This document shows positions 32,714-42,128 of a DNA stretch of 44,512 nucleotides, one piece after another. Each line of letters opens with the position of its first letter. The stretch's first letter is position 1. The stretch comes from Acidimicrobiia bacterium (GTDB lineage: Bacteria > Actinomycetota > Acidimicrobiia > Acidimicrobiales > Poriferisodalaceae). Position numbers and translations under genes: made by a program. The notes beneath the pieces are model-generated. The model did not search any database. It worked only from the letters and a program-made list of their open reading frames with translations, and was not told the origin of the DNA. The stretch is from positions 1 to 44,512 of the forward strand of contig JAJEEO010000016.1 in NCBI GenBank assembly GCA_022820925.1, given 5' to 3'.

Positions 32714-35091
32714 GGCTCTGTTTTCACCGGCGGTGCGCCGGAGACGTCGTGGCCTGCGGTGATGGCCTCATGCACCCGATCGGGCAGCAGCGGCATGTCG
32801 ATGTTGCGCACGCCGGCATCGCCGATGGCGTCGATCACAGCGTTGACGAACGCCGCCGGCCCGCCCACGGTGGCGCACTCGCCGATGCCCTTCGCACCGA
32901 TGGGATGGTGCGGGCAGGGCGTGACCACCTCGTGCAGCTCAAAGCCAGGTGTCTCCCAGGCGGTCGGCAGCAGGTAGTCCATGTAGTTGGAGCCGATGCA
33001 GTTGCCGTCCTCGTCGAAGGTGATGAACTGCATGTTGGCCATTGCGTAGGCCTCGGTGAGCCCGCCCATGATCTGGCCTTCGACGATCATCGGGTTGATG
33101 CGCACGCCGCAGTCGTCCACTGCCACCACTCGCAGCACGTCCCACACGCCGGTCTCGGGATCCACCTCGACGGTGGCGATGTAGCAGGCGAACGGCCACG
33201 TCAGATTGGGCGGGTCGTAGTAGGCGTTGTTCTCGAGGCCCGGCTCCATGCCGTCGGGCATGTTGCTGTAGGCGGCGATGGCGCACTCCTGGATGGTCAC
33301 GCCCCGATCGGGAGCGCCCCGCACCGAGAACCGTCCCAGCTCCCACTCGATGTCCTCCTCGGACACTTCCAGCAGGTGCGCCGCAATGCGGCGGGCCTTC
33401 GCCCGGATCTTGCGCGACACCATCGCGACCGCCGCGCCGGCGACCGGCGTGCTGCGCGAGGCGTAGGTGCCCATGCCGAACGGCGCCGTGTCGGTGTCGC
33501 CTTCCTCGACCAGAACGTCCTCGGCAGGAATGCCCAGCTCGTGGGCCACGATCTGCGCCCAGGTGGTCTCGTGACCCTGGCCCTGGGTCTTTGCGCCGGT
33601 GCGAAGCAGCGCCTTGCCGGTCATATGGACCTTCAGCTCAGCTGAGTCGAACATCTTGATGCCCAAGATGTCGTACTCGCGGCTGTTGCCCGCGCCGAGC
33701 GGCTCGGTCATCGTGGAGATGCCGATGCCCAGCAGCCGGCCGCGTCGGCGTGCTTCCTCCTTCTGGCGCAGGAAGTCCTCGTAGCCGATGGCTTCGAGGC
33801 CGAGGTCGAGGCACTTGCCGTACTGGCCCGAGTCGGTCAGGAACCCCCACGGAGTTCGATGAGGGAAGTCGTCGTCGCGCACCAGGTTGATGCGTCGGAA
33901 CTCTGCCTGGTCCATGCCGAGGTCGGACGCGGCGGCCTGCACCATGCGCTCCTGGAAGAACATGGCCTCGGTGACCCGGAACGAGCACCGGTACGCAACT
34001 CCCCCAGGCGCCTTGTTGGTATAGACGCCCTGGGCGGTGAGGTGCGCGGCCCCAATGTCGTAACAGCTGAAGGCCGAGTGCATCAGGCCGACCTTGAACT
34101 TGCTCGGCTGGGCATCGGAGAAGAACGCTCCGTGGTCGGAGTCGGTGTGCATCCGCACGCCGAGAATCCGGCCGTCGTTGCGCAATGCCATCTCGCCCTT
34201 GAGGTAGATGTCGCGGCCGAAGCCCGTCGAGATGAGGTTGCCGCTCTTGTCCTCGATCCACTTGACGGGGCGCTCGAGCAGGATCGACGCCAGGATCGAC
34301 ACGACATAGCCCGGGTACACCGGCACCTTGTTGCCGAAGCCGCCGCCGAGGTCGGGCGACACGATGCGGATCATGTGCTCGGGCAGCTCCGCCACCAGCG
34401 CCACCGCGGCCCGGATGATGTGCGGCGCCTGGGTGGTCATGTACACGGTCAGCTTCGAGGTCGCCCGGTTGAAATCGGCGATCGAGCCGCACGCCTCGAT
34501 GGGCGACGGGTGCGAGCGGGGGTAGTGCATCTCGATGGTCGACACCACATCGGCTTCGGCGAAGGCCCGATCAGTGCCTTCGCGGTCGCCGACCTCCCAG
34601 TCGAAGACGACGTTGGAGTCCTGACCGGTCTTGTCGTCGCGGATCAGCGGGGCGTCGGGCGCCTTGGCCTGGGTCGGGTTGACGATCGGCGGCAGCGGTT
34701 CGTAGTCGACCACGATCGCCTCGCAGCCGTCCTTGGCGATGTAGGGGTCGTCGGCGACGACGCAGGCCACTTCCTGGCCCTGGAACCGGACCTTGTCGGT
34801 GGCGAGAACGGCCTGGGTGTCGTACGACAGCGTCGGCATCCACGCCAGATTCCGGGCGGCCAGCATCTCGCCGGTGAGCACCATGCGAACGCCGGGGATG
34901 GCCCAAGCAGCGCTGGCGTCGATGGAGCGGATGCGTGCATGGGCCAGCGGGCTGCGCAGGATCTCCATGTGCAGCATGCCGGGCAGGACGATGTCGTCGA
35001 TGTAGTTGCCCTTGCCGCGGATGAAGCGGTTGTCCTCGACCCGGCGCCGGCTGGCGCCCAGGCCGCCGATCTTGATCTCGTCGAGCGCCAT
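32710..35091 (-). CDS. coxL: Form I aerobic carbon monoxide dehydrogenase large subunit CoxL
   Basis: The 793-residue subunit carries the form I signature A366-YRCSFR-372; Cys369 is the expected copper ligand of the [CuSMoO2] centre. Other cofactor landmarks are [12 protein letters not shown] near 245 and the C-terminal [13 protein letters not shown], whose Glu738 corresponds to the active-site base. It oxidises CO with water to CO2, passing electrons via CoxS and CoxM. The GIGEC sequence differs slightly from the GVGESPHVGG common in characterised form I enzymes. The start lies one base after the coxS stop and the end overlaps coxF, so M-S-L-F-G are a tight operon. Confidence 0.95.
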   Translation of the reverse strand: MALDEIKIGGLGASRRRVEDNRFIRGKGNYIDDIVLPGMLHMEILRSPLAHARIRSIDASAAWAIPGVRMVLTGEMLAARNLAWMPTLSYDTQAVLATDKVRFQGQEVACVVADDPYIAKDGCEAIVVDYEPLPPIVNPTQAKAPDAPLIRDDKTGQDSNVVFDWEVGDREGTDRAFAEADVVSTIEMHYPRSHPSPIEACGSIADFNRATSKLTVYMTTQAPHIIRAAVALVAELPEHMIRIVSPDLGGGFGNKVPVYPGYVVSILASILLERPVKWIEDKSGNLISTGFGRDIYLKGEMALRNDGRILGVRMHTDSDHGAFFSDAQPSKFKVGLMHSAFSCYDIGAAHLTAQGVYTNKAPGGVAYRCSFRVTEAMFFQERMVQAAASDLGMDQAEFRRINLVRDDDFPHRTPWGFLTDSGQYGKCLDLGLEAIGYEDFLRQKEEARRRGRLLGIGISTMTEPLGAGNSREYDILGIKMFDSAELKVHMTGKALLRTGAKTQGQGHETTWAQIVAHELGIPAEDVLVEEGDTDTAPFGMGTYASRSTPVAGAAVAMVSRKIRAKARRIAAHLLEVSEEDIEWELGRFSVRGAPDRGVTIQECAIAAYSNMPDGMEPGLENNAYYDPPNLTWPFACYIATVEVDPETGVWDVLRVVAVDDCGVRINPMIVEGQIMGGLTEAYAMANMQFITFDEDGNCIGSNYMDYLLPTAWETPGFELHEVVTPCPHHPIGAKGIGECATVGGPAAFVNAVIDAIGDAGVRNIDMPLLPDRVHEAITAGHDVSGAPPVKTEP

Positions 35092-35092
35092 C

Positions 35093-35674
35093 TCAGCCCT
35101 CCTCGCCTGCGTCGGAGCCAGCGCCGTCTGCGCTGCCGTCGTCGCTGTCGTCTGCCGCGCCGCCGAGCTTGTCGGCGGCCCACATCACCGCCTTGACGAT
35201 GTTCTGGTAGCCGGTGCAGCGGCACAGGTTTCCCGACAGCGCCCAGCGGATCTCGTCCTCGCTGGGGTTCGGATTCTCGTCCAGCAACGCCTTCGCGGCG
35301 AGCATCATGCCTGGGGTGCAGAAGCCGCACTGCAGGCCGTGCTCGTCCTTGAAGCCTTCCTGGATCGGGTGCAGCTCGCTGGCGGTTGCCAGGCCTTCGA
35401 CTGTTCCGATGTCGTGGCCGTCGGCTTGGACTGCGAACATCGTGCAGCTCTTGACCGGCACGCCGTCATAGAGCACCGTGCATGCGCCGCAGTTGGTGGT
35501 GTCGCAACCGGTGTGCGTGCCTGTCAGGCGGAAGCCGTTGCGCAGCAGGTGCGCCAGCAGCAGCCGCGGTTCCACATTGGCAGCGCGCTGCTCACCGTTG
35601 ACGGTCAAGGTGACCCGGCGAACCGGTACATCGTCGCCGAAGCTGGCCGGTACCTCTTCGAACAGTGTGCTCAT
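35093..35674 (-). CDS. coxS: CO dehydrogenase small [2Fe-2S] subunit CoxS
   Basis: From ATG 35674 the protein has 193 residues. All eight ligands are present: plant-type cluster Cys57, Cys62, Cys65, Cys77, and the second cluster Cys116, Cys119, Cys151, Cys153 (QCGFCTPGM and [10 protein letters not shown]). An unusual acidic tail of about 25 residues ([19 protein letters not shown]) follows the last helix; family members usually end near residue 165-170. CoxS relays electrons from the molybdenum site to FAD. It lies one base from coxM and one from coxL. Confidence 0.95.
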   Translation of the reverse strand: MSTLFEEVPASFGDDVPVRRVTLTVNGEQRAANVEPRLLLAHLLRNGFRLTGTHTGCDTTNCGACTVLYDGVPVKSCTMFAVQADGHDIGTVEGLATASELHPIQEGFKDEHGLQCGFCTPGMMLAAKALLDENPNPSEDEIRWALSGNLCRCTGYQNIVKAVMWAADKLGGAADDSDDGSADGAGSDAGEEG

Positions 35675-35675
35675 G

Positions 35676-36551
35676 TCAGGCCGCCTCTTGTCCGGATCGC
35701 TGGATCTGCTCCCCGATGCGTCGCACGAAGGTCGCCACCACGTGGCGCTTGTAGTCGGCGCTCCCCCGGTGGTCGGAGCGTGGCTGAGCCGCCTCAGCGG
35801 CAAGCTGCGCTGCAGTGTCGAGGGCATCGCCGTCGAGCGACGTGCCGACCAAGGACCCAGCCGCTTCGGCAGCGTTGATGGTTGCCGGCCCGACACCGGT
35901 GAGCCCGATGCCGGCCCGTGAGACGGTGGCGCCCGACATCTCGGCGGAGACGGCCACGCCGACCGTGGCAAAGTCGCCCACCCGGCGCTCGAGCTTGAGG
36001 TAGCCGCCGGCCCTCGTCCCGATCGCTGCGGGCACGACGGCTTCGACGGCGATCTCGTCCGCGGCCAGCACGGTCTGGAACGGACCGTCGATGAGGTCGT
36101 TCACTGCGATGGATCTCCGCCCGTTCGGGCCCTGGGCGACGATGGAGCCGCCCAGCGAGACCATCACCGAAGCCCAGTCGCCCTGGGGGTCGGCATGGCA
36201 CAACGAGCCGACGAGCGTGCCCCGTGTGCGCACCAGCGGGTCGGCCACCACCGGAGCCGCCGCAGCCATGGTGGGTTGGGATGCTGCGAGCGCCGCCGAC
36301 TTCTCAAGATCTGCGTGACGGCACAGCGCCCCGATCCGGTACGTGCCGTCGGCGTCTGGATGGTGGTAGTCGAGACCGGCGATGCCGTTGATGTCGATCA
36401 GCATGGCCGGGGCGGCAAATCGCAGCTTCATCATCGGGATGAGGCTCTGACCGCCTGCCAGGATCTTCGCTTCGCCGTTGGCGTCGGCGAGCAGAGCAAT
36501 CGCTTCAGCGACGGTCGCCGGCGCCTCGTAGCGGAATCGGGATGGGTACAT
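35676..36551 (-). CDS. coxM: CO dehydrogenase medium FAD subunit CoxM
   Basis: The 291-residue protein has the FAD motifs of the family: AGGQSLIPMMKLR (32-44) and TRGTLVGSLCHADPQGDW (109-126). The second normally reads GTxGGSLAHADP; here the position of the first Gly of GG is Val, a minor departure. It accepts electrons from CoxS and hands them to quinone or another carrier at the membrane. The gene is the first structural CODH gene, 15 bases after a small unknown protein gene, and the order M-S-L is the normal one. Confidence 0.94.
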   Translation of the reverse strand: MYPSRFRYEAPATVAEAIALLADANGEAKILAGGQSLIPMMKLRFAAPAMLIDINGIAGLDYHHPDADGTYRIGALCRHADLEKSAALAASQPTMAAAAPVVADPLVRTRGTLVGSLCHADPQGDWASVMVSLGGSIVAQGPNGRRSIAVNDLIDGPFQTVLAADEIAVEAVVPAAIGTRAGGYLKLERRVGDFATVGVAVSAEMSGATVSRAGIGLTGVGPATINAAEAAGSLVGTSLDGDALDTAAQLAAEAAQPRSDHRGSADYKRHVVATFVRRIGEQIQRSGQEAA

Positions 36552-36566
36552 GCGACCGCTCCTCGT

Positions 36567-36809
36567 CTAGGGCGCGCCGGGCCCGCCGGGGTCAGGCACC
36601 GCTCTCGGCATTCCCTCTGCATCCGGATCGGGACGGCGTTCTTGGTGCGGGGGCCACGGACCTTGCACCGGCTGCCCCGCAACCTTGAGGTAGTCGATGA
36701 TCTGCGGCCACGCCCAGATCGTCGGGCTCGCGCCTTCCTTGGGCGCACCCTCGATCACCTCGTACAGCCGCGGGTTGCCCGCGCTGTGGCCCGATGACTC
36801 GATCGGCAT
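36567..36809 (-). CDS. Small hypothetical protein leading the cox operon
   Basis: ATG 36809 is preceded by AAGGAG, so an 80-residue protein is credible: MPIESSGHSAGNPRLYEVIEG, then PTIWAWPQIIDYLKVAGQPVQGPWPPH and a proline-rich, charged tail. An in-frame ATG upstream (36854) has no good ribosome binding site. I recognise no family. It is first in the cox operon, 15 bases before coxM. It could be a small assembly factor or a leader peptide; neither is proven. Confidence 0.6.
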   Translation of the reverse strand: MPIESSGHSAGNPRLYEVIEGAPKEGASPTIWAWPQIIDYLKVAGQPVQGPWPPHQERRPDPDAEGMPRAVPDPGGPGAP

Positions 36810-36868
36810 GGACTCTCCTTCCCCCTCGGAGACCCGGCCGGATCTGTTGTGCATGCGAACTTACCACC

Positions 36869-36882
36869 GCGCATTTGTGCGC
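36869..36882. promoter_or_regulatory. Short inverted repeat in the region upstream of the cox operon
   Basis: GCGCA (36869-36873) and TGCGC (36878-36882) form a perfect inverted repeat around TTTG, in the 146-base gap 36810-36955 between the methyltransferase stop and the first cox-operon gene. This gap should hold the cox promoter. The repeat may be an operator or a weak hairpin, and the evidence is only symmetry and placement. Confidence 0.3.
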
Positions 36883-36955
36883 TTCGGACGAAGGCCGGTC
36901 TTGAGTCGCCGACTGAAGCGCGTCCGTTGGCGGGCGAGCGACGCGCCTGCGCCGA

Positions 36956-38086
36956 TCAGGTCCGGCCGACGAGCAGGGTGAGCTGACCTGTCTTCTGCTG
37001 CTTGCCTGTCTGCAAGACGCGTCCGGTCGGCACGGTCTCGAGCGTCACAGCGCCGTCGTCGAAGCCTGCACTGACGGACTCAGCCACCAGGTCCATGTCG
37101 CGCATCGGACCCCAGAAGGGCTCATGGTTGTAGTAGGTGTCCCAGTCGATCATCGCCTGGGTGACGGGGTCGACGCCGGCGTAACCGGCGAAGTCGGCGT
37201 GCGCCATGAGCCCGCCTGGGGCCAGCAGGCGACGACACTCGGCGAACATCCGGCGCAATGCCGCAGGCGACATCTCGTGGATCACGATGTGCGAGACGAT
37301 CAGATCGAAATGCTCGTCGGGAAAATCGGTGCATTCCGCGTTCTGCTGCGAGAAGTGCACCGCCCGACCGAGCGCCTCAGCACGCGCATGCGCGTAACGG
37401 AGTACGGGCGCTCCGAGGTCGATGGCGTGGACCTCGGCGTCGGGGAACGCCTCGACGTAGGGCAGCGTCGAGTTGCCCGAGGTGCAGCCCATGTCAAGGA
37501 TTCGACGCGGCGAGAAGTCGGGATGCGAGACCGCCAGGAAGTTCTGGCAGAGGGACTGCCCGTAGTCGTCGTTGAGGGCGCCCATCTGGCCCATCGCGTA
37601 CACGTACACGCCCCGGTCGAACAGCGCCCCGACCGACACGTCGCCGTCCATGTACTCGCCCCGGTAGCCGCCCGGCATGGCGTGGATATCGACGTCGGCG
37701 TTGTACCAGGGGATCTCGAGATCGGGGTCGAGGCGCAACGACCCGAGCCCCGCATCGGCTGAGCGAGCACGCTCCGCGAGTTCGTCGGCCTGCCGGGTAA
37801 TGGCATCGCCGACCGAGCTCCACAGCAGGTGCTGGCTGGATCGGCGCACCGAGCTCCACAGGCGGTAGTACGTGTCCGAGCTGAGCGCTTCGCGGACTTC
37901 GTGACGGTCCTTCGGCTCGTCGCCGTGCTCGTCTATCCACTGCGGGCGGGCCCGCTGGTCGTAGATCTCGCGCACGCCAGGGCTGACCCGGGTCGCAATG
38001 TGCGACTTCAGGGCCTGCACGAAGCTCTCACGTGCGAGCTCGTCGTGCGTCTCGGTGGGCAGGAGCGGGTGTGTTTGCTGGCTCAT
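36956..38086 (-). CDS. Class I SAM-dependent methyltransferase
   Basis: The 376-residue protein has a ~190-residue helical N-terminal part (SFVQALKSHIATRVSPGVREIYDQRARPQW; DTYYRLWSSVRRSSQHLLW) and a C-terminal Rossmann methyltransferase domain. Motif I is RILDMGCTSGNST (195-207), with EVHAIDLGAPVLRYAHARA, FDLIVSHIVIHEMSP and LLAPGGLMAHADFAG following. The substrate is not evident; the N-terminal domain probably defines it. It follows a small helical protein gene by 15 bases, so the two are likely coupled. Confidence 0.88.
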   Translation of the reverse strand: MSQQTHPLLPTETHDELARESFVQALKSHIATRVSPGVREIYDQRARPQWIDEHGDEPKDRHEVREALSSDTYYRLWSSVRRSSQHLLWSSVGDAITRQADELAERARSADAGLGSLRLDPDLEIPWYNADVDIHAMPGGYRGEYMDGDVSVGALFDRGVYVYAMGQMGALNDDYGQSLCQNFLAVSHPDFSPRRILDMGCTSGNSTLPYVEAFPDAEVHAIDLGAPVLRYAHARAEALGRAVHFSQQNAECTDFPDEHFDLIVSHIVIHEMSPAALRRMFAECRRLLAPGGLMAHADFAGYAGVDPVTQAMIDWDTYYNHEPFWGPMRDMDLVAESVSAGFDDGAVTLETVPTGRVLQTGKQQKTGQLTLLVGRT

Positions 38087-38101
38087 CTGGCTGTTCCCCG
38101 T

Positions 38102-38491
38102 CTAGAGCTCGGCGAATGCGCGATCGACGACCTGGAGATACCGGTCCTGTGTCTCGCCGGCCAGCGCCTCTTCGCGCATCTCCTCGAAGACGCGATAGAC
38201 GCGACCGGCGTACGCGGCCGCCTCCGCAGCTCGGGCTGCGGCCTGGTCGCCGTCGGGCCGGTAGGCCTCGATCGCTGCCGCGACGTCGATGCCGGCTTGT
38301 GCGAGCACCGCTTCGAGCGTGGCTTGCCGCTCACGCAGCGCCCACACCTCGGCTGCGAGCGCCGTCACGATCGCCAGGACCGCATCGGTCGCGCCATCGT
38401 CATCGAAGAACGTCGGCCGTGCGCCGCGCGCCGTGGTCGGAAACGTCCGCCCCTCGACCGGCTGGGCCTGCGGCGCCGTCGACTCGCCCAT
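38102..38491 (-). CDS. Hypothetical helical protein next to the methyltransferase
   Basis: The 129-residue protein has a flexible N-terminus (MGESTAPQAQPVEGRTFPTT), then long helices: DAVLAIVTALAAEVWALRERQATLEAVLAQAGID and AARAAEAAAYAGRVYRVFEEMREEALAG. The helices have coiled-coil-like heptads. No enzyme motif is visible. It is 15 bases before the methyltransferase on the same strand and about 65 bases after a cupin gene. A partner of the methyltransferase is possible but unproven. Confidence 0.65.
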   Translation of the reverse strand: MGESTAPQAQPVEGRTFPTTARGARPTFFDDDGATDAVLAIVTALAAEVWALRERQATLEAVLAQAGIDVAAAIEAYRPDGDQAAARAAEAAAYAGRVYRVFEEMREEALAGETQDRYLQVVDRAFAEL

Positions 38492-38556
38492 CTCCCTAGC
38501 TTCTCAGACTTTCGCTCACCGGTTGGCGGTGCGCCGCTGAGTTACCCAGCAGGCGG

Positions 38557-38970
38557 CTACCGGTCCCCGTCGACCCGCCGGCCTTGGGCGAAGACGTCGA
38601 GGATCCAGGTGGTCGCTGGCGAGTAGACGTCGATGAACACGGCCGGTTCGTCGCCGAGGACCTCGCCGCCGTGGGGCACACCGCCCGGCGCGTACCAGCA
38701 ATCGCCCGGCCCGATCTCACGGGTCTCCTCGCCCACCCTCAGCAGCATGCGGCCAGCCAGCAGCACGCTGAACTGCTCGTGAGGATGGCTGTGCATCTCA
38801 TAGGTCCCGCCCGGCTCGTAGACCGCCCGGATCAGATGCATGTGCTCGCCGGTCACGATCTGCGCCTCGACCCGATCGGCATCCCAGCGCGTCGTGTCGA
38901 GTTCATCCCAGCGGAAGATGCGCCGGCCCGAGATCTCGGCCCCGTTCTCGTTGAACTGCGGCTCGCTCAT
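38557..38970 (-). CDS. Cupin domain protein
   Basis: I start at ATG 38970 (MSEPQFNENGAEISGRRIFRW), giving 137 residues. Cupin motif 1 is YEMHSHPHEQFSVLLAG, with His60, His62 and His64 or Glu65 as possible metal ligands. Motif 2 is GPGDCWYAPGGVPHGG with His100. The single-domain size fits small metal-binding cupins that act as isomerases, dioxygenases or sensors. Its function is not known. It is divergent from the desaturase-family gene and first in line of a minus-strand group with the methyltransferase. Confidence 0.88.
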   Translation of the reverse strand: MSEPQFNENGAEISGRRIFRWDELDTTRWDADRVEAQIVTGEHMHLIRAVYEPGGTYEMHSHPHEQFSVLLAGRMLLRVGEETREIGPGDCWYAPGGVPHGGEVLGDEPAVFIDVYSPATTWILDVFAQGRRVDGDR

Positions 38971-39022
38971 GCTGCCCCGTTTCGGGCTGTGATATGGCGG
39001 TCTGCGACCTGTACTCCGAACA

Positions 39023-39034
39023 TACACTGGTGTA
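39023..39034. promoter_or_regulatory. Inverted repeat in the divergent promoter of cupin and desaturase genes
   Basis: TACAC and GTGTA flank a TG centre (TACACTGGTGTA) in the 121-base gap between two divergent genes. Such symmetry is typical of a dimeric repressor site. Two copies of CTGACAG follow it (near 39046-39059). Support is symmetry and position only. Confidence 0.35.
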
Positions 39035-39091
39035 GGTAGCAGGCTGACAGGCCTGACAGCAGCAGCGTGGGGCTGCTCGGGGGGTGATGCG

Positions 39092-40105
39092 ATGCCCTTG
39101 ACGTCATCGTCGCCCGAAGGCGGGCGCGCAGCGTGGAACTACACGCCTGAGCTGCCGCTGCGCTCGGCGCCCTTCCTGCACTGGCCTCCACGGCCCGGCG
39201 CAATCGCGAAGCACCTCGGGCGAACGTGGCTGCCGCTGAGGTCCCGCTTCTTGATGCTGGCTGTGGCGTTTGGCCTCTGGGCGTGGTTCATGCCGTCGCT
39301 CGAACGCACGCAGAGCTTCGAATTCGGCTGGGTCTTCGGGATCTGGCTTCGCAACCTGATCCTCGTGACACTCGTCGCCGGCGGACTGCATGCCTGGTTC
39401 TACATCCTGCGCCGCCAAGGCGACGGGCTGCAATACGACTCCCGGCCGTTCGGTCGGAACAAGCGGGTGTTCCTGTTCGGCAGTCAGGTGAGGGAGAACG
39501 TCGTCCTCACGCTCGTGCCTGCCGTGCTGATCTGGACTGGCTTCGAGTCGTTGCTGCTGTGGGCGTACGCCGACGGGCATGCACGCCTGATCAGCTTCGA
39601 CAGCAATCCCGTCTGGTTCGTGGCGTTCCTGGTGATCATCCCGTGGTGGTCGATCCTGTACTTCTCGGCCCATCACCGGCTGCTGCACACCGGCCCCGCC
39701 TACCGTCACATCCACTCGTGGCACCACCGCAACACCAACGTCGGCCCGTGGTCAGGGCTCTCGATGCACCCCGTCGAGCACCTCGCTCTCTTCTCCGACG
39801 TGGTGCTGCTGCTGTTGGTGCCGTCGCACCCGCTGCACCTCTACTTCATGATGATGCACCACGGCCTGGGAGCGCCCCTGTCCCACACCGGCTTCGACGC
39901 CCTGCTGCTGGGCCCGCGCACCCGTCGCCAGGCCCGTTTCGAGTTGGGCGACTTTCACCACCAGATCCACCACCGGTTCATCGAATGCAACTACGGGGGC
40001 CACGAGTCGCCGCTGGACGAGATGATCGGCGCCTGGCACGACGGAACGCCAGAGGGCGCTTCGGTGCTCGCCCACCGCTCCCGCAAGCGAACCGAAATCC
40101 GCTGA
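39092..40105 (+). CDS. Sterol desaturase / fatty acid hydroxylase superfamily membrane protein
   Basis: The 337-residue integral membrane protein has several hydrophobic segments (about 52-66, 82-106, 136-158, 173-192, 233-245). It also has the di-iron histidine boxes: HHRLLH (194-199), HSWHH (208-212) and HHQIHH (289-294), plus HPVEH (227-231). The superfamily hydroxylates or desaturates lipids, sterols or carotenoids using O2. The substrate is not readable. It is upstream of a sulfotransferase gene on the same strand, which could act on a hydroxyl it creates; that is inference. Confidence 0.88.
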   Translation: MPLTSSSPEGGRAAWNYTPELPLRSAPFLHWPPRPGAIAKHLGRTWLPLRSRFLMLAVAFGLWAWFMPSLERTQSFEFGWVFGIWLRNLILVTLVAGGLHAWFYILRRQGDGLQYDSRPFGRNKRVFLFGSQVRENVVLTLVPAVLIWTGFESLLLWAYADGHARLISFDSNPVWFVAFLVIIPWWSILYFSAHHRLLHTGPAYRHIHSWHHRNTNVGPWSGLSMHPVEHLALFSDVVLLLLVPSHPLHLYFMMMHHGLGAPLSHTGFDALLLGPRTRRQARFELGDFHHQIHHRFIECNYGGHESPLDEMIGAWHDGTPEGASVLAHRSRKRTEIR

Positions 40106-40154
40106 GTTCAGGGGTGCACCCGAGTTTGTGCATGGGGAAACGGAGGACGGCCCG

Positions 40155-40892
40155 ATGATCCTGACGCTGTGGGCCACACCTCGCTCGGTCTCCACCGCAT
40201 TCGAGTGGATGATGCGCCAGCGGGGCGACTTCGAGTGCTTCCACGAGCCGTGGAACGAGCTCTACTACTACGGCGAGGATCGCCGATCGCAGCGAGACGC
40301 CCACGTCGAGGCGCGTCCTGGCCACACCTATGCGGCGCTCTGGGACCGCCTTTCGGAGCTCTCGCGGGCGCAGAACGTGTTCGTGAAGGACTTCGCCTAC
40401 TCCGTCGAGCACGACCTCGACGATCGCAAGCTCGCCGCCATGACCCACACCTTTCTCATCCGTGACCCACAGCGGGTGGTGCAAGGGCTCGGGCATCACT
40501 GGCCCGACTGCACCTGGGGCGAGGTCGGGTTCGAATCGCTGCACCGCTTGTTCTGCAGGATCGCTGAGCGCGACGGCGCTCCCCCGCCCGTCATCGACGC
40601 GGCCGATCTGACCGGCGATCCCGCAGGCACCACCCGGGCCTACTGCGAGGCAGTCGGCATCGAGTACGTGGCCGAAGCGCTGGTGTGGGAACCGGGCGAG
40701 CGCGCCGAGGTGAGCTGGTACGGCGAGGGCACCGGCCCGTGGCACGACGCGCTGCGTCAGAGCACCGGCATCGCGCCGCCTCGCACCGAGTATCCGCCGC
40801 TGGAAGACTCGCCCCGCCTGGCGGAGATGTACGAGCGCAGCCTGCCGCTGTACCACGCCATGGCCGCCCACCGGCTCCGGCGAGCGCCCTAG
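40155..40892 (+). CDS. Sulfotransferase-like P-loop protein
   Basis: ATG 40155 with GGAGG about 10 bases upstream gives 245 residues. The N-terminal ILTLWATPRSVSTAFEWMM has the PAPS 5'-phosphosulfate loop form (TPRSVST), and FLIRDPQRVVQGL the 3'-phosphate region. The protein is short for a sulfotransferase, similar to the P-loop sulfotransferase-like proteins common in actinobacteria and fungi. It may transfer sulfate to a hydroxyl group, but activity is not certain from sequence. It is 49 bases downstream of the desaturase-family gene. Confidence 0.75.
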   Translation: MILTLWATPRSVSTAFEWMMRQRGDFECFHEPWNELYYYGEDRRSQRDAHVEARPGHTYAALWDRLSELSRAQNVFVKDFAYSVEHDLDDRKLAAMTHTFLIRDPQRVVQGLGHHWPDCTWGEVGFESLHRLFCRIAERDGAPPPVIDAADLTGDPAGTTRAYCEAVGIEYVAEALVWEPGERAEVSWYGEGTGPWHDALRQSTGIAPPRTEYPPLEDSPRLAEMYERSLPLYHAMAAHRLRRAP

Positions 40893-40940
40893 CGGCCGCG
40901 ACCGTTGCCGCTGAGCCGCCCGAGTCAGTAGACGTACACC

Positions 40941-42128
40941 ATGCGACGCATTGTCATCGGCCTGCTTGCTGCGTTCCGGAAGGCCGCCCAGATCGCACGG
41001 CGAATTCGTGGCGTCACCGACGACGACGTAGCCGAGCAGCGTGTCACGAGCGGGCAGTCGTGGAACGAGTTCTGCGATTCTCTCAAGGCCGCGGGCGCCG
41101 CGCTGAGCTTCCCAGGGGCACCGCAGGACCCCTTCAGCCAGGCGGAGGGATACCGCTACCTGAGCCGCATCACGAGGGCAGGCCTGATGGCTTTCGTCGA
41201 GCACGCCGACCCCAAGGCACCTGTGCTGCATCGCGTGGTCAATGAGAACACCAAGATGGGAGCGGACAATCCCGACAACTTCTACCTGACGGCTTCGCTC
41301 GACGGGAACTACGACTACAGGATCACCGGCCGGCGCAACACCATCGCCTACCTGAGCTTCGGGACCCAGTCCGGCAACTACGGCCAGGGAGGCGGGCTGC
41401 CCCCCACCGGCTACATCGAATCCGACGAGATCGAGATGGAGGCCGACGGGCGGTTCGAGCTGGTGCTCAGCAGCAGCCGCCAGGACGGCAACTGGCTGCC
41501 GATGACTCCCGAGACTGGCGCGCTGGTGGTGCGTCAGACCTTCGGGGACCGCGGCGCCGAGACACCGGCAGAGCTGTCGATCGAGCGCATCAATTGCACG
41601 CCAGAGGAAGCCCAGCCTTCACACCTCACCGCAGCGGCGCTGGACGAAGGCCTCGGCAAGGCCGGGGCACTGGTGATGGGTGCACCGCTGCTGTTCGCCA
41701 AGTGGGCCCGTGACTTCTCCAGGCACAGCAACGAGCTGCCCAGATTCGACCCGGATACCTCGCTTGCCGCCGGCGGCGACCCCAACATCGCCTACTACCA
41801 CAGCCACTGGGCGCTGGAACCCGACGAGGCGCTGGTGATCGAAGTCACGCCGCCGGAGTGCGAGCACTGGAACTTCCAGCTGAACAACTACTGGATGGAG
41901 TCGTTGGATTATCGCCACTTCACCGTCCACACCAACATGCACCTCGCCCGGTACGAAGACGACGGCTCGGTGCGCCTCGTCGTGGCGCACGACGATCCCG
42001 GCTTGCCCAACTGGCTGCAGACCGCCGGCCATACCTTCGGCACCATGTGCTTCCGCTGGGTTCGGGCCGACGAGCACCCCCAGCCGGCGTGCCAGGTGGT
42101 CAAGCTCGCCAGCCTGCGATCGACATGA
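40941..42128 (+). CDS. DUF1214 domain-containing protein
   Basis: The 395-residue protein has a short basic N-terminus, then a DUF1214-like C-terminal half: GDPNIAYYHSHWALEPDEALVIEVTPPECEHWNFQLNNYWMESLDYRH, followed by DGSVRLVVAHDDPGLPNWLQTAGH. The YWMESLDYR and LPNWL segments are family hallmarks. The function of the family is not established. The stop overlaps the start of the downstream sulfotransferase-SDR fusion (ATGA), so they are coupled and probably serve one pathway. Confidence 0.85.
   Translation: MRRIVIGLLAAFRKAAQIARRIRGVTDDDVAEQRVTSGQSWNEFCDSLKAAGAALSFPGAPQDPFSQAEGYRYLSRITRAGLMAFVEHADPKAPVLHRVVNENTKMGADNPDNFYLTASLDGNYDYRITGRRNTIAYLSFGTQSGNYGQGGGLPPTGYIESDEIEMEADGRFELVLSSSRQDGNWLPMTPETGALVVRQTFGDRGAETPAELSIERINCTPEEAQPSHLTAAALDEGLGKAGALVMGAPLLFAKWARDFSRHSNELPRFDPDTSLAAGGDPNIAYYHSHWALEPDEALVIEVTPPECEHWNFQLNNYWMESLDYRHFTVHTNMHLARYEDDGSVRLVVAHDDPGLPNWLQTAGHTFGTMCFRWVRADEHPQPACQVVKLASLRST

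Noticed and set aside
41858..42124. Upstream extension of the sulfotransferase-SDR frame into the DUF1214 gene
   Set aside because: The frame overlaps the DUF1214 coding region with arginine-rich shadow sequence; the ATG at 42125 with its ATGA overlap is the natural start.
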